Source: Farysia itapuensis
Lineage: Eukaryota > Basidiomycota > Ustilaginomycetes > Ustilaginales > Ustilaginaceae
Assembly (NCBI GenBank): GCA_023212645.1
Contig: JALBYC010000001.1
Span: forward strand, 496,001 to 560,000
Reading direction: 5' to 3'
Length of the DNA stretch: 64,000 nt
Of the stretch, positions 1 through 10,900 are shown piece after piece. A program made the translations under genes and the position numbers. Under the pieces are notes generated by a model. That model ran no database searches and had not been told where the DNA came from. It saw only the letters and a list, made by a program, of their open reading frames with translations. Positions within the stretch are counted from its first letter, which is position 1, and every line of letters begins with the position of its first letter.

Positions 1-1
1 T

Positions 2-2317
2 ACTCCCGGTCGCGCAAGTGGCACGCGTATCGCCCTGGGAAGCCCACACAAGAGCCCGCTTGGTCGCACCAACGGCAACGAAGCTACCCTCCGCAGAGTA
101 TCGCAAGAACAAGACGAAGAAAATTACCTCACCCCGCGCAGCATACGACAAAAACCAAAGGGACTCACACTGCCACCCCTCGCAACGCAGACGGCTGCTG
201 CCATCTTCCGCTCTGGTCACAGCGGCGATCCGAAGCCGGTTTCGCAATTAAGTTCATCAGCATCACTCCCCTCTCTCCTCAACCCGCCGCCCGTAGTCAA
301 AGCAGAACCGGTGGCGGAAGAGGCACCTCTCCCTCTCCCTGCACACCAACTTTCGCCAGATCTACCACTGCCAGAGTATTATGCCAGTCTGTTGAAGCTG
401 CACGAAGCGCTGGAGCATGCTCTGGTATTCCAACTTGCCACCGCAGGATGTTCGAGCGCCTCCCTGCAGCAAGAGGCCGAATCTGACCCGGAGAGCGACG
501 ACGATCTGCCTGCCAAGCTCAAAAATGGCCCACGCAAGCCACGCAACAGTAGCAAGACGGTACGCTTGCCCAACTTGATCACTCACTCGGTACTACGACC
601 GCGCGTCGAGCAGTCTGGCAAGCGTAGACTCGGGCCTACCGAGCTAAAACGTCTGGCGAGTGTCTGGCTCAATTTCCCTGAAGCGCTTGGCGCAACACCG
701 GACGAAGTCAAAGGCTTGGGATTGCTGATCACAAAGACGAGGACTGAGGATCCGACTACCGGTCGCAAGATTGTGGATTGGGGGATTGGGATTGAGCTCG
801 ATATCAAGCGTGTGCATCGGGAGCGTACGCCACCGCCGCAGCTTGGATTTGGAGGACTCGAGTCGGCGTGCAGCTCGCCGATTGCGGGGACAGCGGCGAC
901 GTTCGACCCGAGCGTTCCGGGGACACCAAAGGCTCCCAGTCGCTTTACCACCCCGCCCTCATCGCCATCACTCAGTCGGCGTCCACCTTCGTCGCCCTCT
1001 CTAGGTCGGCATCTACCCATGTCTCCACCCGTGGGACGACGTCCACCCTCGTCTCCGTCCATAGCAGACCGGTCAGCCGGTGGTGCTAGACTCTTGCGCA
1101 GCCCTGGAAAGTCTCGCTCCTCGGCATCGCAGATCAAAGCGCGAGAAGGCATGTCTGTCGTCGCCATGTGGAGCAACGGCCTGGAAGTACGCAAAGCCGA
1201 AGTAGCAAGACGACTGCGCGACCGTTGCGCACGATACCATCAACAATGGCTCACCGACAAAGGCGTTATGCCCCATCTCGTCGCCGTTAAGAAGGAGGAC
1301 GACGGGAGCGGCGACGCCGTCACGCCAGTGTTGGGGGAGCAAGACGAAGAGCGTAAAGCGGTGATGGGCGCAGGAGGTTTGTGGACGCCGTCGGCGACGC
1401 GTTCGGGCGGTCGAAGGGCTGGGAAGCGCACCTTCTCCCTCGATCCTAGCCAGCTCGATCGCGATGAATCGGACAGCGATGGAGAGAGCGCGCCAACGCT
1501 GTCAGTACTGCCTACTTCGCAGGCTGATGCGAAACGAGCGCTGATGGACGAGGTTAACTCGGCCGTCATGCGCACACCGCGATCTCAGACCACAACTGAG
1601 TCCGCAGTGCCGCCTGCCGGCTCTGTCCTGCATGCGTGGCATGCCGAGTTTGAGCTCAACAATCCTGCCGTAGTCAAACCTGTTCCCCTGGCTGAGCTGC
1701 CGTCTCTCGTCGAGCCCCGCAGTCTGGCCACCAACGGTTCCCATTCTCTGCTGGCCACGCCACGTCGTAACAAGGAGCTGTTTGGTCTTGGGATTGGAAA
1801 CCTTTCCACTCCGCGCAAGCCTGTCAAGTTCAGCCAGGTAGATCTTCCTCCCACAGCACCGCCCACGTCGTCTACGGGTAACTCGATCGCCGCAATGCGT
1901 GAGCGTCTGCAAGCAAAGGAAAACTTGCGCAAGTCGCAGTCCATGTCGAGTATCAGCACCGGCTCGGTGCAGAGTCGAAAAGCCATCATGCCCCGGTTGG
2001 AGAATGTGTCGCGCATCCTGTTTATGCTGTTTTCCAACGGCACGACGCGATCGTCGACGGGTGTGTGGATGTCGCCGCGCAAGCCCATGTCCGAGGTACT
2101 GGACACGCTTGGTCGCAGTCTCAACTCGCAGTTCAGCCGCATCGAGTGCAGAGAAGCCGTCGACCTTCTCGCCGAGATCGCGCCCGGTTTCCTCGTCATC
2201 TTCCAGGCCGGCATACAGGACTCTCAGCAGTGGGTCAAGATGGGCACCCACCAAGACGGACACCCATGGACCGCCAGCCAGGTCAAACACCAGATCGACC
2301 AGGTCAAAGGCCGATAG
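2..2317 (+). CDS. CDT1: DNA replication licensing factor Cdt1 (5'-truncated by window edge)
   Basis: Loads MCM helicase onto ORC-bound origins in the nucleus. Three family blocks are visible in order: a central geminin/MCM-binding-like winged helix beginning with LPEYYASLLKLHEALEHAL, a linker segment AAMRERLQAKEN that resembles the Cdt1 'ERIRAKEA' helix, and a C-terminal winged helix ending in AVDLLAEIAPGFLVIF. Between them lie low-complexity Ser/Pro repeats (about bases 955-1070). The frame has no in-frame ATG near 311 (the codon there is GTG), and my reading of bases 2-310 finds the frame open to the left edge, with residues such as ENYLTPRSIRQK. So the true start is outside the window and any N-terminal PIP box or degron is not visible. 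It ends 94 bp before the convergent MED22 stop. Family assignment is by motif resemblance, not a search. Confidence 0.82.
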   Translation, partial: TPGRASGTRIALGSPHKSPLGRTNGNEATLRRVSQEQDEENYLTPRSIRQKPKGLTLPPLATQTAAAIFRSGHSGDPKPVSQLSSSASLPSLLNPPPVVKAEPVAEEAPLPLPAHQLSPDLPLPEYYASLLKLHEALEHALVFQLATAGCSSASLQQEAESDPESDDDLPAKLKNGPRKPRNSSKTVRLPNLITHSVLRPRVEQSGKRRLGPTELKRLASVWLNFPEALGATPDEVKGLGLLITKTRTEDPTTGRKIVDWGIGIELDIKRVHRERTPPPQLGFGGLESACSSPIAGTAATFDPSVPGTPKAPSRFTTPPSSPSLSRRPPSSPSLGRHLPMSPPVGRRPPSSPSIADRSAGGARLLRSPGKSRSSASQIKAREGMSVVAMWSNGLEVRKAEVARRLRDRCARYHQQWLTDKGVMPHLVAVKKEDDGSGDAVTPVLGEQDEERKAVMGAGGLWTPSATRSGGRRAGKRTFSLDPSQLDRDESDSDGESAPTLSVLPTSQADAKRALMDEVNSAVMRTPRSQTTTESAVPPAGSVLHAWHAEFELNNPAVVKPVPLAELPSLVEPRSLATNGSHSLLATPRRNKELFGLGIGNLSTPRKPVKFSQVDLPPTAPPTSSTGNSIAAMRERLQAKENLRKSQSMSSISTGSVQSRKAIMPRLENVSRILFMLFSNGTTRSSTGVWMSPRKPMSEVLDTLGRSLNSQFSRIECREAVDLLAEIAPGFLVIFQAGIQDSQQWVKMGTHQDGHPWTASQVKHQIDQVKGR

Positions 2318-2410
2318 AACCTTCAAACCCCTGTGCCTATACTTGCAATTATATATCTAATACTATTTTTCATCTATGCTCTGTTTGTGCGTGTAGGTTG
2401 CGCGCTGATA

Positions 2411-2962
2411 TCAGACGTCTTCCATGTCGATATCTTCGTCCTGATCGTCGTCTTCGTCGTTCTTGCTGTCTTGGGTTGCGACAGGTGCGGTGTCTTGTGC
2501 GGCGGATGGTGCTGTACCATCGGGCTTGTCGTCCATCTGATTTACGATATCACTCGCTCTGCTGGGTTCGACCCCCAGCAGTTTTTCTAAAAGATGGGCG
2601 CATTTGATCTTTTCAAGCTCTGTGCTCTTGATCAGGTCCAAGGCTTCGTCGTCGAGCGCTGGGTCGGGAGACTTGCTCAGCAACAGTGACAACTTGAGCG
2701 ACTCTGAGAGCAGCGAGAGGAACTGGACAGAGCGGACCATTGTATCTGCTCGTGCTTCGGCCTGGAACGCTTCCTGCGCAATGCGGAACTTGTCCTTGTC
2801 GGCAATGGTGGCGAGCGAGACGAGTTCCTTGTAGCTTCTCAGCAGGGTGTCGACCTCGGTATCGATTGATTTGTTGACATTCTCCTCGAGTTGGTCTAGG
2901 TGTTCTTTCGACGTGCGCGCTTGAGCACCCGCGGTAGCCGATGGAGCTGGGTTGGGGACCAT
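2411..2962 (-). CDS. MED22: Mediator complex subunit 22 (Med22/Srb6/Surf5 family)
   Basis: Head-module subunit of Mediator, bridging regulators and RNA polymerase II in the nucleus. The 183-residue protein contains the family core near residues 20-45, DQLEENVNKSIDTEV followed by a helical LLRSYKELVSLA, and a second helical block AEARADTMVRSVQFLSLL. The C-terminus is strongly acidic (DEDDDQDEDIDMEDV). Length suits fungal Med22. The start is the ATG at 2960-2962; no intron is needed. It converges on CDT1 and is divergent from the DUF3237 gene, with about 300 bp between the two ATGs. A second Mediator subunit, Med1, lies 19 kb away, with no sign of linkage beyond that. Confidence 0.85.
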   Translation of the reverse strand: MVPNPAPSATAGAQARTSKEHLDQLEENVNKSIDTEVDTLLRSYKELVSLATIADKDKFRIAQEAFQAEARADTMVRSVQFLSLLSESLKLSLLLSKSPDPALDDEALDLIKSTELEKIKCAHLLEKLLGVEPSRASDIVNQMDDKPDGTAPSAAQDTAPVATQDSKNDEDDDQDEDIDMEDV

Positions 2963-3202
2963 GCTGACTGCACAGATCAGTGCCGACGAGCCACAAGCAT
3001 TGTCGACTCAAAGGTCGAGAAGGAAAGGGCAACGAGACTGAGCTGCCCAATCACAATGGGAATGTCCGAGTTCCGAAGATATTTTTTGCCCCGAAGCTGG
3101 ACGTTGGACCCTGAAAAGTGGTGCGGCAGAGGTGCGGAAGAGCGGGGCAAAGATCGTCGTACCCCATTGCAACCTCGTGCGCTCAATCACCCCGCACACA
3201 CC

Positions 3203-3209
3203 TATATAA
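3203..3209 (+). promoter_or_regulatory. TATA box of the DUF3237 gene
   Basis: TATATAA lies 57 bp upstream of the ATG at 3266, in the spacer shared with the divergent MED22 gene. Position and sequence fit a TATA element for the plus-strand gene. Nothing else in the roughly 300-bp spacer (2963-3265) stands out apart from a C-rich leader just before the ATG. Confidence 0.5.
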
Positions 3210-3265
3210 CCAGACCTGCCTCTGCGGGAATAAGGCAGTCGAATCCCCCACCCCCCCTTGCAACC

Positions 3266-3827
3266 ATGTCGGCTCCTACTTCGATCCAGCTCACCCACGC
3301 TTTTACTCTCAAGCTGGCTATCCAGGCCCCGCTCAACATTCCCGGCACGCCCGTGGGAGATCGAGCCTACATCACCGTCCCCAGCGGCACCCTCAAAGGC
3401 TCCGGTATCGATGCACAGGTTCATCCCGGTGGAGACTACGCCATCGTCGGTAAGGACGGCTATGGCAAGCTCGACGTACGTCTTCACGCCGTAACCACCG
3501 AGGGAGAAGCAATGTACGTCCAGTACTACGGCCACCTGCAAGTCACCGAAGCCGTAGGACGCATCCTGACCGGTGACTCGGCCTCCAAATCTACCGAGTT
3601 CGACGATCAGTACCTCCTCACCACCCCAGTGATTGAAGTGGCGGCAAACTCAAAGCATTCGTGGATCAACCGCACCGTCTTTGTCGGCAAGGGTCGCTTC
3701 AACATTTCCAAAGACGGCGGATTCGTCGGTAAGTCTCCCTTTGCGCCGTCATCGCGCCTGAACGCCATCGTACTAACACCCGCACCTCCTTTCCTCCAAA
3801 GAATACGAGCTCTTCAAGGCACAGTAG
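3266..3827 (+). CDS. DUF3237 family protein (one intron)
   Basis: Small beta-barrel-like family of unknown biochemical function found in bacteria and fungi. Exon 1 is 3266-3728, the intron 3729-3801 (GTAAGT donor, TACTAAC branch site near 3771, CAAAG acceptor), exon 2 3802-3827, giving 162 residues. Family signatures are the GSGIDAQVHPGGDYAIVGKDG block, the DVRLHAVTTEGEAMYVQYYG strand pair, and LLTTPVIEVAANSKHSWINR followed by TVFVGKGRF. Splicing replaces an intron-encoded tail with EYELFKAQ, which matches the usual family ending (a DxYE/YEL-like strand), and this supports the intron. The start ATG has a good ACC context and a TATA element upstream. No catalytic role can be assigned. Confidence 0.85.
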
Positions 3828-3945
3828 GTTGCAGCGTGCACAGAATGTGGCACTTTATTGCTTATTGTTCGCAACCAATGTCATAGTGCCTGCAAATCGA
3901 CCAGCCAACCCATGTTGTGCACAAAAGTGAGTGCAGAGCAGCTGC

Positions 3946-6900
3946 CTACGACTCTAGCTTTTTCACAATACGTTCGTCAAGTTCGCCCGATTCGAGTGAA
4001 GATGCCCCAGTATCCACCGCCGCTTCGGCGTCCTGGCTTGCTGCAGCCACCGCTTCCTTGGCTGAGTCAGGGGCCAGATGCACGCGTGGTGGATCTTGAG
4101 ATTTGCCCGGAATCGAGCCGTTGAGTGAGGCTGACGTGGGCGCTTGAGAGCCCGAGTCTTGCAGAGCTGATGTGCTCTGATCTGACGTGGGCGCTGAACT
4201 CGACGTGGAGCTGTTCCTCGTCCCCGAGGCCGAAAGTACGGTGCCGGGCGTACGCGTGGAAGCTGACGCGGTGGTCTTTGGCGTGTGCGGCGAAGCCGGC
4301 ACCGTGGCAGCTGGTGCTGCAGTCGACACCGAAGCGCTTGTGGTCGGCAAGGGCGTCATGTCTCGGAACAATGGCAGACGCTGCGGCATAGGAGGTCTCT
4401 GTGATGAAGGCACCGAAGTGTCTTGCGCAGACCCAAACAGGGCGTCGACGAAAGCGGGGCGATCAGGAGCCGACAGGAAGTCTGAAAAGGACGGTTTGGA
4501 GGGCATTGTGTCAGTGCTCCGAGAAGCTGGGCTCGTCTCGTCGGCGCGAGCTGGCCGCTCTTCGCGTGAATCTCGAACCGCATCGTCGGTCCTGGGATTG
4601 CGACGAGACTCGGTTTGGTCAATCGAGCGGCGCCGGTCTCTAGCGCCATACTCGCGTTCACGTTCACGTTCACGCTCGCGCTCACGCTCACGGTCACGCT
4701 CACGGTCACGGTCACGACCATAATCGCGGTCACTTGCGCGATCACGATCACGCTCATGGTCACCGTAACGCTCGCTTTCTCGGTAACGATCGCTTTCACG
4801 ACCAGTACGGCTCGTGGCGTCAGCACGCGAAGACCAACGACTTTCGTAGCGATCGTCTCGCCTATCATCGCGTACGTCACGGTAGGCGTAGCTGTAGGAG
4901 TCGTTGCGGTCAGCTTCGTCTCGACTAGAGCGGCGATATGCCGATCTGTCGTCATGTCGACTGTCATAACTTCTGCTGTATCCATCATGCCAATCATAGT
5001 CGTCCCGCTCCCGCTCCCGCTCCTTCAGGCTGTTCCTGCGGGTGTCATCACGGCGGTAGTCGTCATCCCAGCCATGATTAGCCGGATGATTTGATCGATC
5101 ACTGCGCCCATCGTCAGGGCGCTGATCAGAGATGCGACTCTTCAAAGACTCGTTGCGATCGGTGCTACGGTCAGCCGGGCCGGTATCATGTCGTGCTCGC
5201 GTCCCCCATCCCTGATCGCGTGTAGACGGAATATTGATCGGGTCCTTACCCCGAGATGAACGTCTAGTCTCCTTTGCTTTCGGCTTGGCTTGTGGAGGCG
5301 GCTGTGGGGTCTTTTGCTTGGCTTGTGCAGACTGCTGCGGTGTCTTGGGCTTGCCTTGCGGTGGCTGCGGGGTCTTCTTGCCTTGTTGCGGCGGCTGCGG
5401 AGTCTTCGGCTTGCCTTGTGGCTGCTGCTGCCGGGCATTTTTCTGCTTCCCAGATGATTGTACGGGTGAGCGTGATTGACTCTCGCCGGTAACTGAACTA
5501 GCCTCTGATCTTGCCCGTCTACTTCGCTTTCTCCTTTGATTCCTTGATAGTGTGGGTGTCGCATCCGGAACAGCCTGTTCGACATTCAAGGCTTTTGCGC
5601 CAGAAGCTTGTGTCGAGGGCCTGTAAGTATCTCCCGTTGGACGGAAACTTGCAGGTTGGCTAGTCCCCTCAGAGCTATTCTTTTTCTGGAAGGACGGCAT
5701 ATCTGTGCGCGATGTTGTCACTGTAGGGACAGCACGACGGTCATTGGACGCTGTCGGTTGCGCCGGTGTCTCATTGGTGCGATTTGACGCAGTGAGTGCG
5801 GAACGATCATTTGAGGAAGCAAGACGCGCAGGTACGACTGCTGATGGTAGAGAAGCACGAGAAGAAGTAGCTTGTGCCGCTTGTGGCTTCGGTGGAAGGG
5901 CACCGCTCGGTCTCGATGGAATAAAAGCGCTCGCTTTCGACGAGATAAAAACGCTCGGCTTCGAGGGAATAAACGCGCTCGCTTTCGACGCAGTAAAGGC
6001 GCTCGGTTTCGACGGAAGGGAAGCGCTAACATTAGGAGTCTCAGTGACGACGGGGTTTGTAAGAGCGGCAGCTGCAGCTCGACGCTCTTGTTGCGCATTC
6101 GAAGCGGATCGCTTGAGCGCTGCAGCCTTTTCTTTGGAATACACACGGGATGGCGTGGGATCGGCGGCTACAGTGGTTTCGGCGTTTGTCACTCGGCGGC
6201 GAATCTGGGGAGGCATGCTTGGACTTGAAGTTGTCGGGGATGACAAACTCGGTTTCTTGCCCAGTGCAGAACTTCGGGGAGAACTCAAAATGGGTATTGC
6301 TACGACAGCGTTTGTCTGCGGTTTAGTCGTTGAGGATGTACTCGAGCTCGACGCGGCTTGATTACTTTTGGGGTCCGCTTTAGCCAGAGGATCGGAACGG
6401 TCCGGAAAGAGGAAACTAAAAGGGTCCTTGATCTTCTCGCCTCTGATTCGAGCGTTTCGTAGGGTGTTGGCGACTCTTGTGATGAGCGCAGACACGGTGC
6501 GCCGACGCAGAAAGTTGCCTTTGCTGCCGTTCTCGCCGTACTGATTCATCAAAATCTGAAAGAGACGGAGACGCTCCTCTACGTAACGACGGGTGTAGAA
6601 GATCGTCTCTACCTGACAAATGTCTTTGAGCTTTTCGAACATGAGGTTGTGCTCCTTGACGGACCACCTTTCCTTTGACGAGATGATATGGCCATTGGGT
6701 CCAATTGGCGTGCGCGTGGGAGCTGAGCTTGCAGTGACATCAAGTACTGAATCATCATCATCATCATCTTCGTCGTCATCGTTGTTTGACGTCGAAAACA
6801 GTTCATCGTCCTGATCCGAAGCAGTAGACGAAGAGCTATCCGAAGATATGGATTCGGCATCTGAGAGTGAGATTTTGATCCTTTTGGGAGAAGTTGCCTC

Positions 6901-7290
6901 TTTGCTTTGGTCGCTGGCCGCATTGCCGGGGGCGATCTGCTTGCGCTTCTGACCTGCTTCGACGCGACGAGAGTCAGCAATCGACGCGCTTTGAGCCTTG
7001 GTCGAGGGGCCGGACTGGGTCGCGATTGTTGAAACGCGCTGAGCAGTCACCTTGGCCGTTGCAGCGCCTTTGGCCTGCACGACAATGACTCCATTGTCTT
7101 TGACTACATCATCGAAAGCAGATGGATCAAGTTCCCACAGGTCCTCTCCCTCGCGTACGCATAATTGCACGTTTGCCTTGTCTGCTCCTATACGAGCAGC
7201 AGCGACCGCACGAGCATCATCGAAGCCAAGGACGGAAGCAATGACTTTGCCTTGAGCGGCGAGATCGAGCTTGATCCTGTACTTGCTCAT
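3946..7290 (-). CDS. Large arginine-rich disordered protein, function unknown
   Basis: Protein of 1114 residues that I do not recognise. The frame extends upstream to a GTG, but the first real ATG is at 7288-7290 (MSKYRIKLDL). Visible parts: an N-terminal folded-looking segment of about 75 residues (KVIASVLGFDDAR ... NGVIVVQAK); an acidic run around residues 185-200; a conserved-looking helical block about residues 210-310 starting KERWSVKEHNLMFEKLKDI and ending KDPFSFLFPD; Ser/Ala-rich 8-residue tandem repeats (SKxSAFI type); a PQPPQGKPKT-type Pro/Gln/Lys repeat; and a long Arg-Asp/Arg-Glu alternating tract with RS-like pairs before the C-terminus. RD/RE/RS tracts occur in RNA-processing proteins, so a nuclear RNA role is possible but only an inference. 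It converges with the DUF3237 gene. Confidence 0.75.
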   Translation of the reverse strand: MSKYRIKLDLAAQGKVIASVLGFDDARAVAAARIGADKANVQLCVREGEDLWELDPSAFDDVVKDNGVIVVQAKGAATAKVTAQRVSTIATQSGPSTKAQSASIADSRRVEAGQKRKQIAPGNAASDQSKEATSPKRIKISLSDAESISSDSSSSTASDQDDELFSTSNNDDDEDDDDDDSVLDVTASSAPTRTPIGPNGHIISSKERWSVKEHNLMFEKLKDICQVETIFYTRRYVEERLRLFQILMNQYGENGSKGNFLRRRTVSALITRVANTLRNARIRGEKIKDPFSFLFPDRSDPLAKADPKSNQAASSSSTSSTTKPQTNAVVAIPILSSPRSSALGKKPSLSSPTTSSPSMPPQIRRRVTNAETTVAADPTPSRVYSKEKAAALKRSASNAQQERRAAAAALTNPVVTETPNVSASLPSKPSAFTASKASAFIPSKPSVFISSKASAFIPSRPSGALPPKPQAAQATSSRASLPSAVVPARLASSNDRSALTASNRTNETPAQPTASNDRRAVPTVTTSRTDMPSFQKKNSSEGTSQPASFRPTGDTYRPSTQASGAKALNVEQAVPDATPTLSRNQRRKRSRRARSEASSVTGESQSRSPVQSSGKQKNARQQQPQGKPKTPQPPQQGKKTPQPPQGKPKTPQQSAQAKQKTPQPPPQAKPKAKETRRSSRGKDPINIPSTRDQGWGTRARHDTGPADRSTDRNESLKSRISDQRPDDGRSDRSNHPANHGWDDDYRRDDTRRNSLKERERERDDYDWHDGYSRSYDSRHDDRSAYRRSSRDEADRNDSYSYAYRDVRDDRRDDRYESRWSSRADATSRTGRESDRYRESERYGDHERDRDRASDRDYGRDRDRERDREREREREREREREYGARDRRRSIDQTESRRNPRTDDAVRDSREERPARADETSPASRSTDTMPSKPSFSDFLSAPDRPAFVDALFGSAQDTSVPSSQRPPMPQRLPLFRDMTPLPTTSASVSTAAPAATVPASPHTPKTTASASTRTPGTVLSASGTRNSSTSSSAPTSDQSTSALQDSGSQAPTSASLNGSIPGKSQDPPRVHLAPDSAKEAVAAASQDAEAAVDTGASSLESGELDERIVKKLES
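5894..6037 (-). repeat. 24-bp coding tandem repeat
   Basis: About six units of 24 bp, the central four (5918-5941, 5942-5965, 5966-5989, 5990-6013) nearly regular and the flanking two degenerate. On the coding (minus) strand each unit encodes an 8-residue peptide of the form SKxSAFIP within the large unknown protein. Unit length is a multiple of three, so copy number can change without breaking the frame. Confidence 0.75.
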
Positions 7291-7939
7291 GGGGCTGAGC
7301 AGCCCTCCGTGTGCTTTTGCAAGATGAAGAGAAGAACAAGTCTCTCCCTCTTTGGCTGTCACGTTGAAATACGTCCTCACTCACACGCCGCATACACGTC
7401 CCTTTCTCGCCCTCTCTCGGGAGTCGGAAGCTGAGCTGGCCTTGATTTCATCTTCTTCTAAAGGCGGCTCACTGCTCTTGTCCACAAGGCGGAACCTTGT
7501 TTTAGCCACGCACAGACCAGTCATGAGTAGCACGTAGACACCATCAGTAACAGAGTTTAGGTTTCTTCGAGATCAGACCAAGTGGGCGTGAATTGCCGCC
7601 GTGTGAGGAAGCGCGACAACGCGAATAAGCGGAGGAGCCGATCTGAATTACTTTTAACGCTTTGACTCCATCGGGAGAGCGATTTTTCGAGATTTTTCGG
7701 AATTCGCAGTTCAAAGTTCTTCAGTTGCAACATCACATCCATCCTCTACTGTCACGGATCGGACAGAGTCACACAAACCCCCACACACGCACACTGCTCA
7801 GACACCCTGCGCATCCGTATATGCTGTCACTCGATATCGGCGTGTTCCGACGCTAGACAAGCGAGCCAAGGTGCCAAGATATGCAGACTTAGCCAGCTCA
7901 CTGCATACATCACCCAAACAACTGTGGCTCAGCGCAGCA
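7291..7939. other. Shared divergent promoter region, no gene seen
   Basis: 649 bp between the ATGs of the arginine-rich protein gene and the FHL1-like gene. I see no open frame with family resemblance, no RNA gene and no clear TATA element. The part nearest the FHL1-like gene (about 7770-7850) is rich in CA runs. Confidence 0.5.
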
Positions 7940-10900
7940 ATGGCCGACTCTGCTGTTCAGACCTCTCTTCCCTCGAGATCATACTCACCTGGGATCGAGA
8001 ACCTACATCCAGTGGCATCCACTTCAGCTCAGACACTGGACTCTTCAGCGGCAAATGCAAATAGCAGCAGCAGCATTAGCAGCAGCGTCTCGCTACCAAG
8101 ACCACCCGTCAGCCACGACGGTTCATTAACCACAACGCCAATCACCACCTCTCGCAGCACCCAAAGCGCCGACTTGCCGGCGACAGATAGCACAGTTCCA
8201 AATGCCGGTGGCTTGAATGAAGAGGATGCAAAACTCCTTGCCTCTCTCTCTGAAGGGAACGGCCTCTTCACACAGCTATCCTCACTTGCGCAGGCGCAGA
8301 ATGTCGAGGGCATTCTTTCCTCATTCAACACCGAGTCTAACCCCATGGGCTCTGATGACTTTTTCGCCGGTGGGATAGATCAATATCAAGGGGCTGTAGA
8401 CTTGAACGAAGCGCTTACTCGCACTGACATGGACTGGGATGATGACTTGGAAGATCCTGAACCAGAAGACGGCGACGACCAAGATCAGGGCCCTATACAG
8501 GCTTATGCCAAGCTTGAATTCCCAGGCTTTTCATACTACGTGCAGACCCTAGATGTCAGCATTGGGCGTCGACCGGGACAGCTCCAGCAGCAAGCTCCTG
8601 GCATGGCTCCTCCGCAATTGCCCACTGCTGCTGCAGGTTCCTCGCGAGCTCATATCACATCCGAATCGAAAGCAGAAGGCGACGTCGATGTTGATCTAGG
8701 GCCCCTCAAGTCTATATCAAGGTTACATGCGCGTATATTCTACTATACTGGGCCAATCCAGCCGCCTTCCACGGCATTCCCCGTCGGGCCACATGCACGG
8801 ACACTGAGCGGTCCGTACCAGCAGAATGTCACTCCATACCGTATTACTTCTCCATCCGCCTTGAATCGCCTCAATGGAGGATTGCCAGACGGTGCCAACG
8901 GTGACGCAAAGGCTGAATTGCCGGCGAGCGACCCAGAACACGGCGATGGTCAATTCGTTCTATCAGTCGTGGGTCGCAATGGCGCCTTTGTCGACGATGT
9001 CTGGGTCGAGAAAGGTGGTCTCGTCGTTCTGGGTAAACGCACGAAGATCCAAATTGCAGAACGCGTCTTCTACTTTGTCTTGCCACCTCCACCCGGAGCT
9101 GATCTATCTGCCGACGAAGGCATCTCGGGGTCCGAGTCTCTCTCCAGTTTCAGCAGCGATGAAGACGAAGATGCGTCCGCAGATTCCGGATCCAGTGAAG
9201 CCGACAGTCCCGCTGAGGACGGCAGCGATGCCCCAGCTTCCGATGGCTCATTCGGCAACCGTCCGAACGCCAAAGTTAAAGGTCGCCGTCCTTCAGCTGC
9301 TCTGGAAGAACTAGAATCTCCTCGTCGCAAGCTTGTGCTCAAGCCCAAATCCAAAGTCATGTCCTCAGCACCAACATCTACGTCCACAACCGCCGGGCGC
9401 AATAATGACTCCAGGGGCAAGGTCAACGGTAAAACTCTGACACGAGACAGCTCCGCTACCGCAGATCCCGGATTCGAAGATGACGACGACAGTCTAGGTA
9501 CCCCCAGTGCGGAAGAAGATGCAGATAGACAAGGCCCTTCCACTTCATCGAAGGCAAGCAAAGGACGTGTTTTGCAAGCCAACAAAGGAGTCAAGCATGC
9601 TGCACAAGGCAAGGGCAGGAAGGGCAAAATCACTGCAGCGGACGCTGATGTGGACATGAAAGAAATCCCAGCCAAAGACGAAGGTAGTACCAGTCGGAAG
9701 AGAAAGCGTGGCGAGGTCGCCCGAGATGACGAGCCTGCTCTCAAAGTTGGCACTCCGATCGGAGTCGAAGCGCTGCAAGCTAACAAGCGCGCAGCCACCG
9801 CGAAAGCAGGCAAGACGGTATCCTCATCGAAGACATCGTCCAAATCAGCTCGCTCCGCTTCCAAAGTCTCAGATGATGACGATGTTGTGATGCTCGACTC
9901 CACCTCAGTCTCTCGCGACCGTGCCGACGTCTCGGGTGATGCTTCTGCCAAAAGCAAGACACCTAAGGGCAAGACTGCCAAGTCGAAGAAGAAGAAAGAC
10001 ACCATCGACGAGCCGGGGCCTGTGCAGGCCACTTTTGCGCCTATAGCGCCCGCACCTGCTCCCGTTGCACATGGAGCATCCCAGGTCCTCCCGGCATTGA
10101 ATGCTACGGGTCTGAAATCTTCCACGGCGCCTTCTTCGGCTCCTGTGCCAACCAAGCCTGATGTCAAGCCAACCTTCGCTGCTAATGCGGGGCCAAGCGG
10201 TGTATCAGGGTCCGGCCAGGCCTCTAGACCACATGTGCTGCCATCGCCTCTGTCAGGAACAAACGCAGCTGCTAGACCGTATCTTGCTACGCCGAACTCG
10301 GTTCCCACCATCCCCGGGCCGACAGCACCCAACGCCAAGTATACTGGCAATCCTTATCCCGGTATCAAGACCGAAGGAGCATCTTCGGCGGCGTCTCCTC
10401 CTGGTCCGCCATCAACTCTTTCAGCGACCTCGAGCTCTTCGTGGCCTTCAACGGCCAGTATCATTGCGTCTGCTGCAAGTCTGGCAAACACCCAGAGCAA
10501 AGGGCCAGGGATGCCGTCTGCTTCTTCGCCGAGCAGGCTCTCTCCCAATACTCAGAAATATCCCCCCGGTCCCGAGGACAAGCCTGACATTTCCAACATT
10601 GACCTCATCACTCAAGCCTTGCGCTCAGAGCACTGCATGAAGAAAGGAGCCAAGCTTACTTTGCAGGAAGTGTATGAATGGATCGCTAATCGCTGGGTCT
10701 GGTTCGCGCGCAACGGTCGACAGACTGGTCGTGATTGGCAAAGCTCGATTCGACATGCTATCGGCTCGTCTCGAGATTTCACTCGAATTCCCAGGAGGTC
10801 GGATGAGCCGGGTAAAGGAATCTTCTACACAATGTCGAATTCTGCGCTTGCGCATCGTCATCGCGAGAATCTGGCTAAGCAGAAGGACGAGGCTGCCAAG

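Noticed and set aside
311..313. GTG or TTG codons at the 5' ends of many long frames (311, 7380, 7871, 14364, 19465, 21716, 31741, 38596, 41132, 54320, 57552, 59885)
   Set aside because: A nuclear eukaryotic gene is not expected to start at these codons; I used the first plausible ATG, or an upstream exon or the window edge where the frame demanded it.
4650..4730. Near-tandem CGTTCACG-type repeat as a possible non-coding repeat
   Set aside because: It is the coding sequence of the Arg-Glu/Arg-Asp tract of the large protein on the minus strand.
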